A DNA stretch of 64,000 bases from the NCBI GenBank assembly GCA_947495135.1, contig CANLXN010000004.1:124001-188000 (forward strand), written 5' to 3'. The position numbers and the translations under genes were made by a program. The notes under the pieces are model-generated. The model searched no databases and was not told the DNA's origin. It worked only from the letters and a program-made list of their open reading frames with translations. Every line of letters starts with the position of its first letter. Positions within the stretch are counted from its first letter, which is position 1. The DNA comes from an uncultured Flavobacteriaceae bacterium. GTDB taxonomy: Bacteria > Bacteroidota > Bacteroidia > Flavobacteriales > Flavobacteriaceae. Shown one piece after another: positions 45,713 to 54,729 of this stretch.

Positions 45713-45954
45713 CCAACCTATGGCTAACAAAGTATACGAAAAAATACTTTGAGCTAATTAAATGGTCATTACCAAAAACACTCAAAAGAACAATCTTCAC
45801 ATCATCTTTTCACCTAATAAGACATTACTTTTTTTACAATTTCACACCAAAATTTGATCGCTTTTACGGAATGACAAACAATATTCTTGGCAAAAATTCT
45901 ATAGAGAAATTATTCTTTACTTTTGAATCTTTCAAAAACAGCGCTTCTAATTAA
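45709..45954 (+). CDS. Small ORF of 81 codons, translationally coupled
   Basis: The frame overlaps the previous stop (ATGA) and the next start (TAATGA), as coupled genes do. The protein (MTNLWLTKYTKKYFELIKWSLPKTL...) is basic, aromatic and has no known motif. It could be a real small protein or a remnant of a longer gene. Confidence 0.35.
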   Translation: MTNLWLTKYTKKYFELIKWSLPKTLKRTIFTSSFHLIRHYFFYNFTPKFDRFYGMTNNILGKNSIEKLFFTFESFKNSASN

Positions 45955-46790
45955 TGAGTAGTACACCATCCACCAAGAATACCGTAAAAACCGTATGGCA
46001 CGCATTTATGAGTAGCGCTGCATGGTATTGGCTTAAAAAAGCAATTGTATTTACAATTTTCTCTTTAGTGGTCAATCATTTAGCAACACCCGATAGTTTT
46101 CTATATAGTAAATCGTATCGATTCCCCATAGAAGGTTTTCTGTCTACTATTGTTTTACTTATTCTCATCGGAATCATAGCAGATCTTAATTTTAAATTTT
46201 ACAAGAAAAAGTATTTCTCTAAAAAGGTAGAGGTGGTCACTATCGCATGGTTTATGGCTTCTACGCTAGCATATATTACCCTTATGTATATTCCTGTAAA
46301 TATGATCATCAATATGGTCGCAGGAGCACAGATGGTGTTCTATAATTTAATGATTGGTTTGCTAGTTACCTTATTATTGAGTTTTATTTTCATCGGTTTA
46401 CTTTATGCGCAGGATCTTTATAATTTATATAAGTTCTCCATAAAAGATGCTGAAATCACCATTGAAAGCGGCGCAAAAACAACAAAGCTTACCTACGAAA
46501 ATATTGCGTGTTTTTACAGCGAGCATAAAATTGTGTATACGCTCAAAAATGACGGCACCACAATTAACACCGACTTCACTTTAAATGAGCTTGAAGAAAA
46601 AATAAACGATCAGTTGTTTTTTAGAGCCAATCGGCAAATGATCATCCACAAAGATGCGGTAGACCAAATTGAAAAGATTGAAAATGGCAAGTTGCGTATT
46701 CGGTTAAAAGCTTCCATTGAAAACGATGCCATTGCCGAAATCAACATTAGTCGCTACAAGAGAAAAGCATTTATGGATTGGTTTCAATAA
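45954..46790 (+). CDS. Membrane-bound LytTR transcription regulator
   Basis: The 278-residue protein has four spans in its first half (AIVFTIFSLVVNHL, FLSTIVLLILIGIIADL, VEVVTIAWFMASTLAYITLMYI, VFYNLMIGLLVTLLLSFIFIGLL) and a C-terminal LytTR DNA-binding domain (YENIACFYSEHKIVYTLKNDG ... LFFRANRQMIIHKDAVDQIEKIENGKLRIRLK). Such proteins bind direct repeats about 21-22 bases apart while membrane tethered. A matching repeat lies 19 bases downstream of its stop, before the CPBP gene, so it probably controls that gene. Confidence 0.88.
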   Translation: MSSTPSTKNTVKTVWHAFMSSAAWYWLKKAIVFTIFSLVVNHLATPDSFLYSKSYRFPIEGFLSTIVLLILIGIIADLNFKFYKKKYFSKKVEVVTIAWFMASTLAYITLMYIPVNMIINMVAGAQMVFYNLMIGLLVTLLLSFIFIGLLYAQDLYNLYKFSIKDAEITIESGAKTTKLTYENIACFYSEHKIVYTLKNDGTTINTDFTLNELEEKINDQLFFRANRQMIIHKDAVDQIEKIENGKLRIRLKASIENDAIAEINISRYKRKAFMDWFQ

Positions 46791-46808
46791 AAGATGCCGA
46801 AAACGACC

Positions 46809-46842
46809 GACTATTCAGTTATAAATTAACGACCATTCAGTA
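46809..46842. promoter_or_regulatory. LytTR-type direct repeat operator before the CPBP gene
   Basis: ACTATTCAGTTA (46809-46820) and ACCATTCAGTAA (46831-46842) share AC(T/C)ATTCAGT(T/A)A and are spaced 22 bases start to start, two helical turns, as expected for a LytTR dimer site. They lie 73 to 106 bases upstream of the CPBP start and just downstream of the LytTR gene. The pairing with that regulator is inference. Confidence 0.6.
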
Positions 46843-46914
46843 AAAACACACGTCTTTAAAGGGTTTTTCAGGGATTTTGTTCATTATTTCGCTTAGAAAT
46901 TAAAATTAAAAACA

Positions 46915-47577
46915 ATGAACAAAATCACTTTACGTCAAGTATTAATTCCATTAATTACCACTGCAATCATCTGCTTTTTATGGTTCGGACCCGCCCGTAT
47001 TAGCTACATAGAAAACATCATTATTTCTATACTAATCTTTATAGCAAATTACATAGAATACAAAGGGAAAGGATTTTCAGCACTCGGATTTCAACGCGAA
47101 AACGTTACCGTCAAAAACATCGTCGTACTGGCTCCATTAGTTGCACTAGGGCTTTTCGCATTTTATGTCTTTCTATTGGTTCCAGGAGTTACAAAACTCA
47201 CAGGCGTTCCTATAGATTATTCAAGTTTTGATCAATTAAAAGGAAATCTTCCAGCCTGTTTAATTGCGTTATTATTAGTGTGGGCTTCTGCTGGGTTTGG
47301 AGAAGAAATTATCTTCCGTGGTTATTTTATGCGACAACTTGTAAAATTCTTTGGAGAAAGCAAAGTCAGTATTGTACTTAATATTGTCCTACTTTCTTGC
47401 TTCTTTGGCTTTATGCACAGTTATCAAGGAATTACGGGGCAAATTGTTGCAGGAACTATTGGAGCAATCTTAGCTCTGATATTCTACCTGCGTAAATACG
47501 ATTTGTGGTTTGTGGTTGCCGTACACGGTATTTTTGACACCATTGCGATCATTTGTGTTTACTTTGGTTTGGCATAG
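46915..47577 (+). CDS. CPBP-family intramembrane metalloprotease
   Basis: The 220-residue polytopic protein has the CPBP (Abi/CAAX protease-like) motifs: EExxxR as GEEIIFRGYF near 129-135, a His in FGFMHSYQGITG near 167, and His in VHGIFDT near 204. The family cleaves or binds prenylated or other peptides within the membrane; in bacteria it can give bacteriocin self-immunity. Its upstream region carries the LytTR-type repeat. Confidence 0.9.
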   Translation: MNKITLRQVLIPLITTAIICFLWFGPARISYIENIIISILIFIANYIEYKGKGFSALGFQRENVTVKNIVVLAPLVALGLFAFYVFLLVPGVTKLTGVPIDYSSFDQLKGNLPACLIALLLVWASAGFGEEIIFRGYFMRQLVKFFGESKVSIVLNIVLLSCFFGFMHSYQGITGQIVAGTIGAILALIFYLRKYDLWFVVAVHGIFDTIAIICVYFGLA

Positions 47578-47631
47578 CGACACCAAGTAATAATGCTTAA
47601 CAAAGACCGTTGTAGGTCCCAACAAATCTAA

Positions 47632-48585
47632 CTAGTCCTCATTCAACAACTTAGAAATCTCGTCCAACTTAGGCGTAAGTATCACCTCGATCCTTCTGTT
47701 CTTTGATCTTCCTTCACTGGAGGTGTTGGGAGCAATGGGAGCGTATTCTCCTCTTCCGGCGGGGGTGAGATTGTCTTTTGGAATTCCGCTGTTGTTGGTG
47801 AGGATATTTACAATGGCGGTGGCTCTTTTGGTAGAAAGATCCCAGTTATTTTTTATGTTTCCGTTTCCACCGTAAGGCACGTTGTCTGTATGTCCTTCGA
47901 TAAGCACTGCGATCTCTTTGTTTTGTGCTAGGACGTTTCCTAGAGCGCGAACGGCTTCACTTCCTCTGGTGTTAACTGCCCAGCTCCCACTATCGAAAAG
48001 GAGTTTGTTTTCCATAGAAACATATACTTTTCCGTTGCGTCGTTCTACGGTAAGTCCGTTTCCTTCAAAATTGGTAAGTGCGGCAGAAATCGCATCTTTC
48101 AAAGCGCGCATTTTAGCGTCTTTGGCTGCAATAATTCCCTCTAATTCTTCTACGCGTTCCGACCGGTCCGATAACTGTCTTTGCAGATCTGCCAGACGTG
48201 TTTCTTCTTTTGCCAACGCTTTTTCTTTGGCCTCTAACTCTTCCAAGAGCTTTCTGTTGCGTTCCAGGTTTTCGGTGAGCGCGGAGGAGCTATTGGATTC
48301 TAAGGCGTCGTACGATTCTTTGAGTCGGTCGAAATTACTTTTGGCAGCAGCCAGGTCCATTGCCAAGGCTGTTTTCTCTCCATTTAACTTTTCCACCTCT
48401 TTTCGCAAATTGGCAACGCTGTAGGTTTCACCGTTTCCTCCTGTTCCGTCGAGTTGGGACATGAGGGATTCGTTTTCGGTTTTAAGGGCAGCGTACTTAT
48501 CTTTTAAATCCTCGTAGATTTTGGAGGAAACACAGGAGGTAGTGAGTAATGCGATTGCTATTCCGAAGAAAATATTTTTAGTCAT
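47632..48585 (-). CDS. OmpA-family lipoprotein with coiled coil
   Basis: The 317-residue protein begins at ATG 48585 (MTKNIFFGIAIALLTTSC, lipobox); the track start at 48618 adds 11 residues. A long coiled coil follows (DLAAAKSNFDRLKESYDALES, KALAKEETRLADLQRQL), then the OmpA-C peptidoglycan-binding domain (LIEGHTDNVPYGG, LSTKRATAIVNILTN, EGRSKNRRIEVIL). It is predicted to tether the outer membrane to the wall. Last gene of a four-gene minus-strand operon with xth first. Confidence 0.92.
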   Translation of the reverse strand: MTKNIFFGIAIALLTTSCVSSKIYEDLKDKYAALKTENESLMSQLDGTGGNGETYSVANLRKEVEKLNGEKTALAMDLAAAKSNFDRLKESYDALESNSSSALTENLERNRKLLEELEAKEKALAKEETRLADLQRQLSDRSERVEELEGIIAAKDAKMRALKDAISAALTNFEGNGLTVERRNGKVYVSMENKLLFDSGSWAVNTRGSEAVRALGNVLAQNKEIAVLIEGHTDNVPYGGNGNIKNNWDLSTKRATAIVNILTNNSGIPKDNLTPAGRGEYAPIAPNTSSEGRSKNRRIEVILTPKLDEISKLLNED

Positions 48586-48604
48586 AATTTGGGGTTTAGG
48601 GCGT

Positions 48605-48988
48605 TTAATTTTCAGCAAAAAAGAACTCTAGCGTGTAATCTTCATACTCCTTTTGAGAAATTCCTTCTGCGTAATATATATTATCTTTTTGATTGTATCT
48701 ACTTAAATAGGCGGCATTAATTTGTTGATGAATTGCATCGCCCGGCATTATTTTTCGAGCGGTTACATTGTAAATAGCGTTGCTATGTTTCAACTGGCCC
48801 ACTCCGGTTTTAAGGAACTCGGTAAACCAACTTCGTTCACTTTTATTCCAACTTCTTGCAAAAACACGTTCTCCAACCGCAACTACCCAAATCTCCAGAA
48901 AAGTTTCTCGTTCTTTTCCGCCTTTGATTTCGGTGTAATTGTGGACCAAAAGGTGTTCGTAAAATGTGGAAGGGAAATTCATATCCAT
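48605..48988 (-). CDS. DUF2255-like protein
   Basis: The 127-residue protein reads like a DUF2255 domain, a split-barrel family of unknown role: EIWVVAVGERVFARSWNKSERSWFTEFLKTGVGQL and NVTARKIMPGDAIHQQINAAYLSRYNQK. It is 19 bases before the OmpA gene and 10 after the pentapeptide-repeat gene. No catalytic residue can be assigned. Confidence 0.65.
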   Translation of the reverse strand: MDMNFPSTFYEHLLVHNYTEIKGGKERETFLEIWVVAVGERVFARSWNKSERSWFTEFLKTGVGQLKHSNAIYNVTARKIMPGDAIHQQINAAYLSRYNQKDNIYYAEGISQKEYEDYTLEFFFAEN

Positions 48989-48998
48989 GCAACTATTG

Positions 48999-49568
48999 CT
49001 ACTCTATAATGAGGTTGTACTTGGTTAATAATCCTGAAACGTTCTCCTTAGAAAACTTGGCTTTCTTCAACATATTCTTTTCAGGGTCTATGCTGAAATT
49101 GAACGAAGACGTAAAATTGGCTCCTTCCAGATGCGTGTTTTCAAAAATAGCCGAATGCAAATCACATCGGTCTAAAGTGACTTTCTTCAAATCTGAGTCC
49201 GAAAAATCTACTTCTTTCAAACTACACGCTATCAACTGAATCCCTTGAAGGTTTCTTCCAACAAAAGAGGAAAAACTCAAATTACAAAGCTCAAAACGGG
49301 CGCTAAAAAACATCCCGCTCATTTTAGAAAAGTGCAATCCGATCATCTTACAATTGATAAAATTGGATTCTTTAAAGGTAGAATGCGCCAGATTTGCAGA
49401 ACTAAAATCACACTCCACAAATTCGCAGTCTATAAACATACTATTGGAGACATCGGCATTCGAAAAATTACATTGTGTAAATGTGCATCCCTCATAATCT
49501 CCTTTTGGGAGCTTCTCGATGGTAAAATCGGTTTGCGAATACGTGATGTCTTCTATCAAATCGTTCAT
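48999..49568 (-). CDS. Pentapeptide-repeat protein
   Basis: The 189-residue protein is built from A(D/N)LxX pentapeptide units (CTFTQCNFSNADVSNSMFIDCEFVECDFSSANLAHSTFKES), which fold as a right-handed quadrilateral beta-helix. Related proteins such as Qnr and MfpA mimic DNA and bind gyrase, but most have no assigned role, so resistance is not claimed. It sits 28 bases after xth and 10 before DUF2255. Confidence 0.88.
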   Translation of the reverse strand: MNDLIEDITYSQTDFTIEKLPKGDYEGCTFTQCNFSNADVSNSMFIDCEFVECDFSSANLAHSTFKESNFINCKMIGLHFSKMSGMFFSARFELCNLSFSSFVGRNLQGIQLIACSLKEVDFSDSDLKKVTLDRCDLHSAIFENTHLEGANFTSSFNFSIDPEKNMLKKAKFSKENVSGLLTKYNLIIE

Positions 49569-49596
49569 GCGTTCCTTTTCAGTATAATCTATCCTA

Positions 49597-50361
49597 CTAA
49601 AACTCCAGCTCCACCATGTGCGGACAGTGATCGCTGTGCATTGCTTCTGGTAATATAACGGCTCGTTTTAGGTTTTCTTGCAAGGGTTGAGAAACCATAT
49701 TGTAATCGATTCTCCAACCTTTGTTATTGGCTCGTGAATTGGCGCGGTAACTCCACCAGGTATAATTATCCGGTTCTTTATTAAAATGACGGAAGCTATC
49801 TATAAATCCGCTTCTCATAAATCCGTCAATCCATTCTCGCTCTACGGGCAGAAAACCCGATGTATTTTTATTACGCACCGGATCGTGAATATCGATCGCT
49901 TGGTGGCAAATATTATAATCACCGCAAATTACTAGATTGGGCAATTCCTTTTTTAGGTTATTCACATATTCCTGAAACATCGCCATATAGTCCAGCTTGT
50001 GTTCCAATCTGGCAATATTGGTTCCGCTTGGGAGGTACAAACTCATTACAGAAGCATGTTCAAAATCCACCCGAATATTGCGTCCTTCAAAATCCATGGA
50101 TTCAATTCCGGTTCCGTAGGCTACATTTTTAGGTTCGGTTTTACAGAATATCGCCACTCCGCTATATCCTTTCTTTTGAGCACTAAACCAGTAATGATAG
50201 GGGTATCCAGCCGCTTCAATTTCTGAAACTTCAACCTGATCCACATTGGCTTTGGTCTCCTGAATACAGATTACATCTGGATTGGCACTTTGCAGCCATT
50301 CAATAAAGCCTTTGCGCATGGCGGCTCTAATTCCGTTTACATTGTATGAGATTATTTTCAT
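49597..50361 (-). CDS. xth: Exodeoxyribonuclease III
   Basis: The 254-residue protein is an ExoIII/AP endonuclease: MKIISYNVNGIRAAMRKG, catalytic Glu in CIQETKA near 37, LVICGDYNICH, and the ends IDYNMVSQ and HSDHCPHMVELEF with the catalytic His. It repairs abasic sites in DNA. It is the first gene of a minus-strand operon with the pentapeptide-repeat, DUF2255 and OmpA genes. Confidence 0.95.
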   Translation of the reverse strand: MKIISYNVNGIRAAMRKGFIEWLQSANPDVICIQETKANVDQVEVSEIEAAGYPYHYWFSAQKKGYSGVAIFCKTEPKNVAYGTGIESMDFEGRNIRVDFEHASVMSLYLPSGTNIARLEHKLDYMAMFQEYVNNLKKELPNLVICGDYNICHQAIDIHDPVRNKNTSGFLPVEREWIDGFMRSGFIDSFRHFNKEPDNYTWWSYRANSRANNKGWRIDYNMVSQPLQENLKRAVILPEAMHSDHCPHMVELEF

Positions 50362-50464
50362 GTTGCTAAAGTAAATAACATTGTATTTTTACACCAAGGC
50401 AAAATGAAAGGTTTTCAAAAAATAATCAACAAAATAAAAAGCCTTCCAATAAGTTCTATTACTA

Positions 50465-53400
50465 ATGAAATGGTATCTCTATCTTTTAGTGTTTTTTGTA
50501 GCTGTTACGGGCTATGCACAGGATACCATATCCAACTACAGAACTACTAAATTTGCCGTTAATGATACGGTCCAAATAGATTCTGTTTCTATCAATCCAA
50601 GTCGGTTTTCCATTGTAGATCGCAGCGGTCAAGAGTTGGACTCCACGAGTTACCGCGTAGATTTTCAGAAAGGGATCATTATTTTTTCTGAAAACGTCCA
50701 ACAAGCTACCGATTCGGTGACCATTAATTATCTGCGTTACCCCAATTTCCTTACCCGCAATTACTTTGTGCTCGACCCAAAAATTATTTCCAAAAACACG
50801 GGAGATATCGATAAGCTCTACAGTTTGGATCAAAGTAATAAAGACGAAAAAACCTCTCCTTTCGATGGTCTCAACACCATTGGAAGTATCTCCAGAGGGA
50901 TTACCATTGGAAACAACCAAAACGCTGTGGTTAATAGCGAGTTAGATTTACAGATAACAGGAAAGCTAAGCGACAAGGTTTCTATTCGAGCGTCTATTCA
51001 GGATGCCAACATTCCAACACAGGAAGGTGGTTACTCTCAAAGCTTGGACGAGTTTGATCAAATTTTTATCGAGCTTTATGGAGAAAAATGGAAGATAAGA
51101 GCTGGAGATGTAGATTTAGCCAATACCAACAGCTACTTTGGAAGGTTCGTAAAAAAAGTACAGGGAATCGCCTTAGGTGGGGAAATGGATCACAAAGACG
51201 GTTCAAAAACCACGGCTTTTGCTTCTGGAGCATTGGTGAGAGGTGTTTTTCAGAGGAGCCAGTTTGTGGGACAAGAAGGAAATCAAGGGCCCTATAAACT
51301 AATTGGACCCAATGGAGAATTATTTATTCTTATCGTTTCGGGGAGTGAACGGGTTTATGTGAATGGTTTACTTCTGAAACGTGGCGAAAACGAAGATTAC
51401 GTGATCGATTACAACGCGGGAGAGATCAAATTTAATCCTACCTATCCCATTACCGCCAATATGCGAATTAGCGTAGAATATCAATTTACAGATAGAAGCT
51501 ATACGCGTTTCATTGGTTATGGGGGTGGAAATTATACTAGCGAAAAATTAGATATTGGCGCCTATGTTTATTCTGAAAACGACGCTAAAAATCAGCCGTT
51601 GCAACAAAACCTGAGTGAAGAACAGGTGGCAATTCTTGGAGCTGCTGGCGACAATGTAGAGCTCATGAACGCTCCTTCTGCCGTACCAGACACCTTTTCA
51701 GAAAATAAAATCCTCTACCGAAGAGAGGTCATTAATGGTAACGAAGTCTTTATCTTCTCGAACGATCCAGAAGACGAACTCTTCAATGTGCGGTTTAGCT
51801 TGGTGGGTGATAATCAAGGAAACTATGTAATTAGCACCGAAAACTCCATCAATCGTATTTTCGAATTTGTAGCACCAGTGAACGGACAGCCGCAGGGTAA
51901 TTACGAGCCTATAATTAGACTGAACGCACCCGAAAAATTGCAGATAGGTGGTGTAAATGCGAGTTATCATCCTTCAGAAAAAACAAAGATCGATTTCGAA
52001 CTTGCGGGAAGTGTAAACGACCTCAACCTTTTTTCTAATCTGGAAGACGACAACAATGAAGGCTTTGCCGGTAGAATCGCAGCCAAACAACAAATCTTAA
52101 AATCGGCAGACACCTTACAGGTAAATGCCTACGGGACCTTAGACTATTTAAATTCAGATTTCAGAACTATTGAACGCCTCTACAACATCGAATTTAATCG
52201 TGACTGGAATTTAACCACTCCGCTGGGCGATCAACGCTACGCCACTTTTGGTGCCCAAGTGAGTCATCCAAAATACGGCGGGGGAACCTATGAGTTTCAG
52301 AATTTAGATTTTTCTGAAAATTTCACCGGAATAAGACATGTAATTACTTCCGCAGGGAAACTCGATCGACTAAGTGTATTTGTAAACGGAAGTTATCTGG
52401 ACAGCGAAAGCGATAGTGTACAATCGAAATTTAGCCGACTCAATTCGGGAGCCATCTACGCGCTCAAAAAATCGTGGGTAGGAGCAAAAGTGAATTTAGA
52501 AGACAATACCGTGAATGTAATTGCTAGGGACAGTCTTACTCCGCTAAGTCAGAAATTTATCTCTTACGAAGGCTATGCTGGAATTGGAGACAGTACTAAA
52601 GTTTATGCAGAAGTGGGGTATCAATACAGAGTAAACGATAGTGTGCGTTTAAACAAACTTGAAAAGGTGAATACCTCCAATACTTACTTTTTAAAATCGA
52701 GAGTGCTTAGCAATCAAAACAGTCAGTTATCCTTTTTTGCCAATTACAGAGTGGTTAAAAACGAAGACGAGGTAAACGAAAATGGAGCACCCATAGAGGA
52801 TGAAAAAAACCTAAACGCCCGGCTCTTGTATAATCAATCGTTATTTAAGGGAGGAATTCGTTTAAATACGGCCATCGAGTCCAATAGCGGTGTAATTGCG
52901 CAGCAAGAGTTTACCTATGTGAAGGTAGATCAAGGACAGGGAGTTTATACCTGGATTGATTATAACGAAAATGAGATTCAAGAACTGAACGAATTTGAGG
53001 TGGCGCAATTTCAGGATCAGGCAGAGTACGTTCGGGTATTGTTGCCCAATCAGGTTTTTGTCAAGATTAGAAATAATAAATTTAGTCAGATCCTAACGCT
53101 TAATCCGCAAGATTGGGCAAATAGCACGGGCTTTAAAAAGGTGTTGTCGAAGTTTTTTAATCAGACCTCCTACGTGATAGATCGCAAGGTAGATCGAGAT
53201 AACGACCTGTCGAGTATTAATCCTTTTACCGACGGAGGTGAAGGGCAATTGGGGCTAAATCTCAATTTTAGAAACGCATTGTTCTTTAATCGAGGGAAAC
53301 AAGATTTCACCACTAGTTATACCTACATCAGCAGTTCTGGGAGTAATTTGATTGCTTTAGGCCTGCAGGAGAACAAGATAGAGAGTCATCAATTTAATTT

Positions 53401-53899
53401 TAACCATAAGTTTTTAGAGTCTTGGTTGATTAATCTGAAAGGTACTTTGGGAAATACAGAGAGTCTTTCAGAAAATTTTGAGAACCGAAATTTTGATTTG
53501 GATAATTATCTAGTAAACCCGAAGATTTCTTATTTATTGAGCAGACAAACTCGTTTTGATGTTTTTTATCAGTTTTTGAACAAGGACAATTTGCTGGGCG
53601 AAATGGAATCTCTACAACAGCAAAAAATAGGGACTTCGTTTGCCTATAACGACGGGCAGAAGATTTCTATTTCTGGGGAGTTTAATTATATAGATAATGC
53701 CTATGAAGGAAATGCCTTTTCTCCGGTTGCTTACAATATGTTGGAAGGGCTTCAGCCGGGAACCAATTTTACGTGGAGTATGCTCTTTCAGAAAAAGATC
53801 ACTAAATATTTGGATGCAAATTTGTCTTACTTCGGAAGGAAAAGTGAGGCCAGCAAAACGGTGCATACGGGAACGGTACAGCTGAGGGCGTATTTTTAG
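50465..53899 (+). CDS. Large outer membrane beta-barrel protein, unknown
   Basis: The 1144-residue protein has a signal peptide (MKWYLYLLVFFVAVTGYAQ), an N-terminal beta-rich domain (VDRSGQELDSTSYRVDFQKGIIIF), a conserved central region (GSISRGITIGNNQNAVVNSELDLQITGKLSDKVSIRASIQDANIP) and a long C-terminal barrel (SLSENFENRNFDLDNYLVNP, ending in QLRAYF). A final aromatic residue fits outer membrane insertion. It looks like a conserved Bacteroidota protein without a named role. A heptamer array follows the stop. Confidence 0.75.
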   Translation: MKWYLYLLVFFVAVTGYAQDTISNYRTTKFAVNDTVQIDSVSINPSRFSIVDRSGQELDSTSYRVDFQKGIIIFSENVQQATDSVTINYLRYPNFLTRNYFVLDPKIISKNTGDIDKLYSLDQSNKDEKTSPFDGLNTIGSISRGITIGNNQNAVVNSELDLQITGKLSDKVSIRASIQDANIPTQEGGYSQSLDEFDQIFIELYGEKWKIRAGDVDLANTNSYFGRFVKKVQGIALGGEMDHKDGSKTTAFASGALVRGVFQRSQFVGQEGNQGPYKLIGPNGELFILIVSGSERVYVNGLLLKRGENEDYVIDYNAGEIKFNPTYPITANMRISVEYQFTDRSYTRFIGYGGGNYTSEKLDIGAYVYSENDAKNQPLQQNLSEEQVAILGAAGDNVELMNAPSAVPDTFSENKILYRREVINGNEVFIFSNDPEDELFNVRFSLVGDNQGNYVISTENSINRIFEFVAPVNGQPQGNYEPIIRLNAPEKLQIGGVNASYHPSEKTKIDFELAGSVNDLNLFSNLEDDNNEGFAGRIAAKQQILKSADTLQVNAYGTLDYLNSDFRTIERLYNIEFNRDWNLTTPLGDQRYATFGAQVSHPKYGGGTYEFQNLDFSENFTGIRHVITSAGKLDRLSVFVNGSYLDSESDSVQSKFSRLNSGAIYALKKSWVGAKVNLEDNTVNVIARDSLTPLSQKFISYEGYAGIGDSTKVYAEVGYQYRVNDSVRLNKLEKVNTSNTYFLKSRVLSNQNSQLSFFANYRVVKNEDEVNENGAPIEDEKNLNARLLYNQSLFKGGIRLNTAIESNSGVIAQQEFTYVKVDQGQGVYTWIDYNENEIQELNEFEVAQFQDQAEYVRVLLPNQVFVKIRNNKFSQILTLNPQDWANSTGFKKVLSKFFNQTSYVIDRKVDRDNDLSSINPFTDGGEGQLGLNLNFRNALFFNRGKQDFTTSYTYISSSGSNLIALGLQENKIESHQFNFNHKFLESWLINLKGTLGNTESLSENFENRNFDLDNYLVNPKISYLLSRQTRFDVFYQFLNKDNLLGEMESLQQQKIGTSFAYNDGQKISISGEFNYIDNAYEGNAFSPVAYNMLEGLQPGTNFTWSMLFQKKITKYLDANLSYFGRKSEASKTVHTGTVQLRAYF

Positions 53900-53941
53900 T
53901 GGTGAGTGGTGAGTGGTGAGTGGTGAGTGGTGAGTGGTGAG
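53899..53941. repeat. Heptamer array (GTGAGTG)n
   Basis: About six copies of the seven-base unit GTGGTGA/GTGAGTG run without a break directly past the stop of the barrel gene (43 bases). It is a candidate slippage site or terminator-adjacent simple repeat. On the minus strand it reads CTCACCACTCACC, in the same style as the imperfect repeat at 28116. Confidence 0.8.
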
Positions 53942-54032
53942 AAAAAAATGATTAAATTAGATGGTGCTGACTTTGCAATTTTTGTATTGTTATACTGGAG
54001 TTGTGAGCAATTTTAAAAAACTTTAGAAATTA

Positions 54033-54122
54033 ATGGGAACTTGGGGCACAAACATCATGGACAACGATACTGCAGCAGATGCCTATTCTAGCTGTTTTTC
54101 AAAAAAACAGAGGAAATATTAA
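54033..54122 (+). pseudogene. Truncated DUF4259-like N-terminal fragment
   Basis: ATG at 54033 gives MGTWGTNIMDNDTAADAYSS, which matches the start of the DUF4259 family (typically MGTWGxxxFDNDxAxD), then a stop after 29 codons. The usual protein is much longer, so this is probably a leftover 5' end. The stop overlaps the end of the convergent gene at 54099. Confidence 0.45.
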
Positions 54123-54680
54123 TTCTCTTTCTACCCATACATTATCTACTTTTTCAAAGATCAAAACATAATAGGATGTGCTCGTTTGAACTTGAACGAG
54201 TGCTTTCTTATCATCTGAAGTATAAATTGGTTTGCCTATTGAAAGGTCATATATATTACTCTTGGATTTCGTTTGCGGATATAGAAACTGTCTGAATTCC
54301 TTATCATCCCAATTTCCTCTGTGACGTTGAGATAAAAGTGTTTTATATTCGTTCACATTAAAGATGGTTTCAATGAATCCATTGTCCTTTAATCTGTACG
54401 AATTTTTTAAACTATCTATTGCGGCAACATCTCTATTTTTAGTGTATGAGTCAAATTGCTTAATTAAAGAAATCAAGTATTCATTATTACTTGATTCTTT
54501 TAAAACAAAATGCCCGTTCGTTTTCTTTTCTTGCTTTTTACCATATACATAATTAACAAATGTTAGGTCGTTTTCCAATCCCTGAGCATCTACTGCACAG
54601 GAACTAAATAGGAAGAAAACAATAAGTGATAAACTAGTTGCAAGGGCTTCCAATAGGGCTTTGCCCTTCAAAAGTGCCAT
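54099..54680 (-). CDS. Lipoprotein, unknown
   Basis: The 193-residue protein starts at ATG 54680 (MALLKGKALLEALATSLSLIVFFLFSSC, lipobox); the track start at 54773 would read into the neighbouring gene. Text such as NVNEYKTLLSQRHRGNWDDKEFRQFLYPQ and VQTSTSYYVLIFEKVDNVWVERELIF suggests a mixed fold. The family is not recognised. It follows another lipoprotein gene by 49 bases. Confidence 0.65.
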   Translation of the reverse strand: MALLKGKALLEALATSLSLIVFFLFSSCAVDAQGLENDLTFVNYVYGKKQEKKTNGHFVLKESSNNEYLISLIKQFDSYTKNRDVAAIDSLKNSYRLKDNGFIETIFNVNEYKTLLSQRHRGNWDDKEFRQFLYPQTKSKSNIYDLSIGKPIYTSDDKKALVQVQTSTSYYVLIFEKVDNVWVERELIFPLFF

Positions 54681-54729
54681 TTTCTTGCCGAATAAAATAG
54701 ATATTCTCGAAATCAATTGTAACACCAGT

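Noticed and set aside
48999-49568. Pentapeptide-repeat protein as a quinolone resistance (Qnr) gene
   Set aside because: Repeats alone do not show gyrase protection, and most pentapeptide proteins have no known role.
50404-50535. Short plus-strand ORF overlapping the barrel gene start
   Set aside because: It is out of frame with the barrel gene and its text after the overlap loses coding sense.
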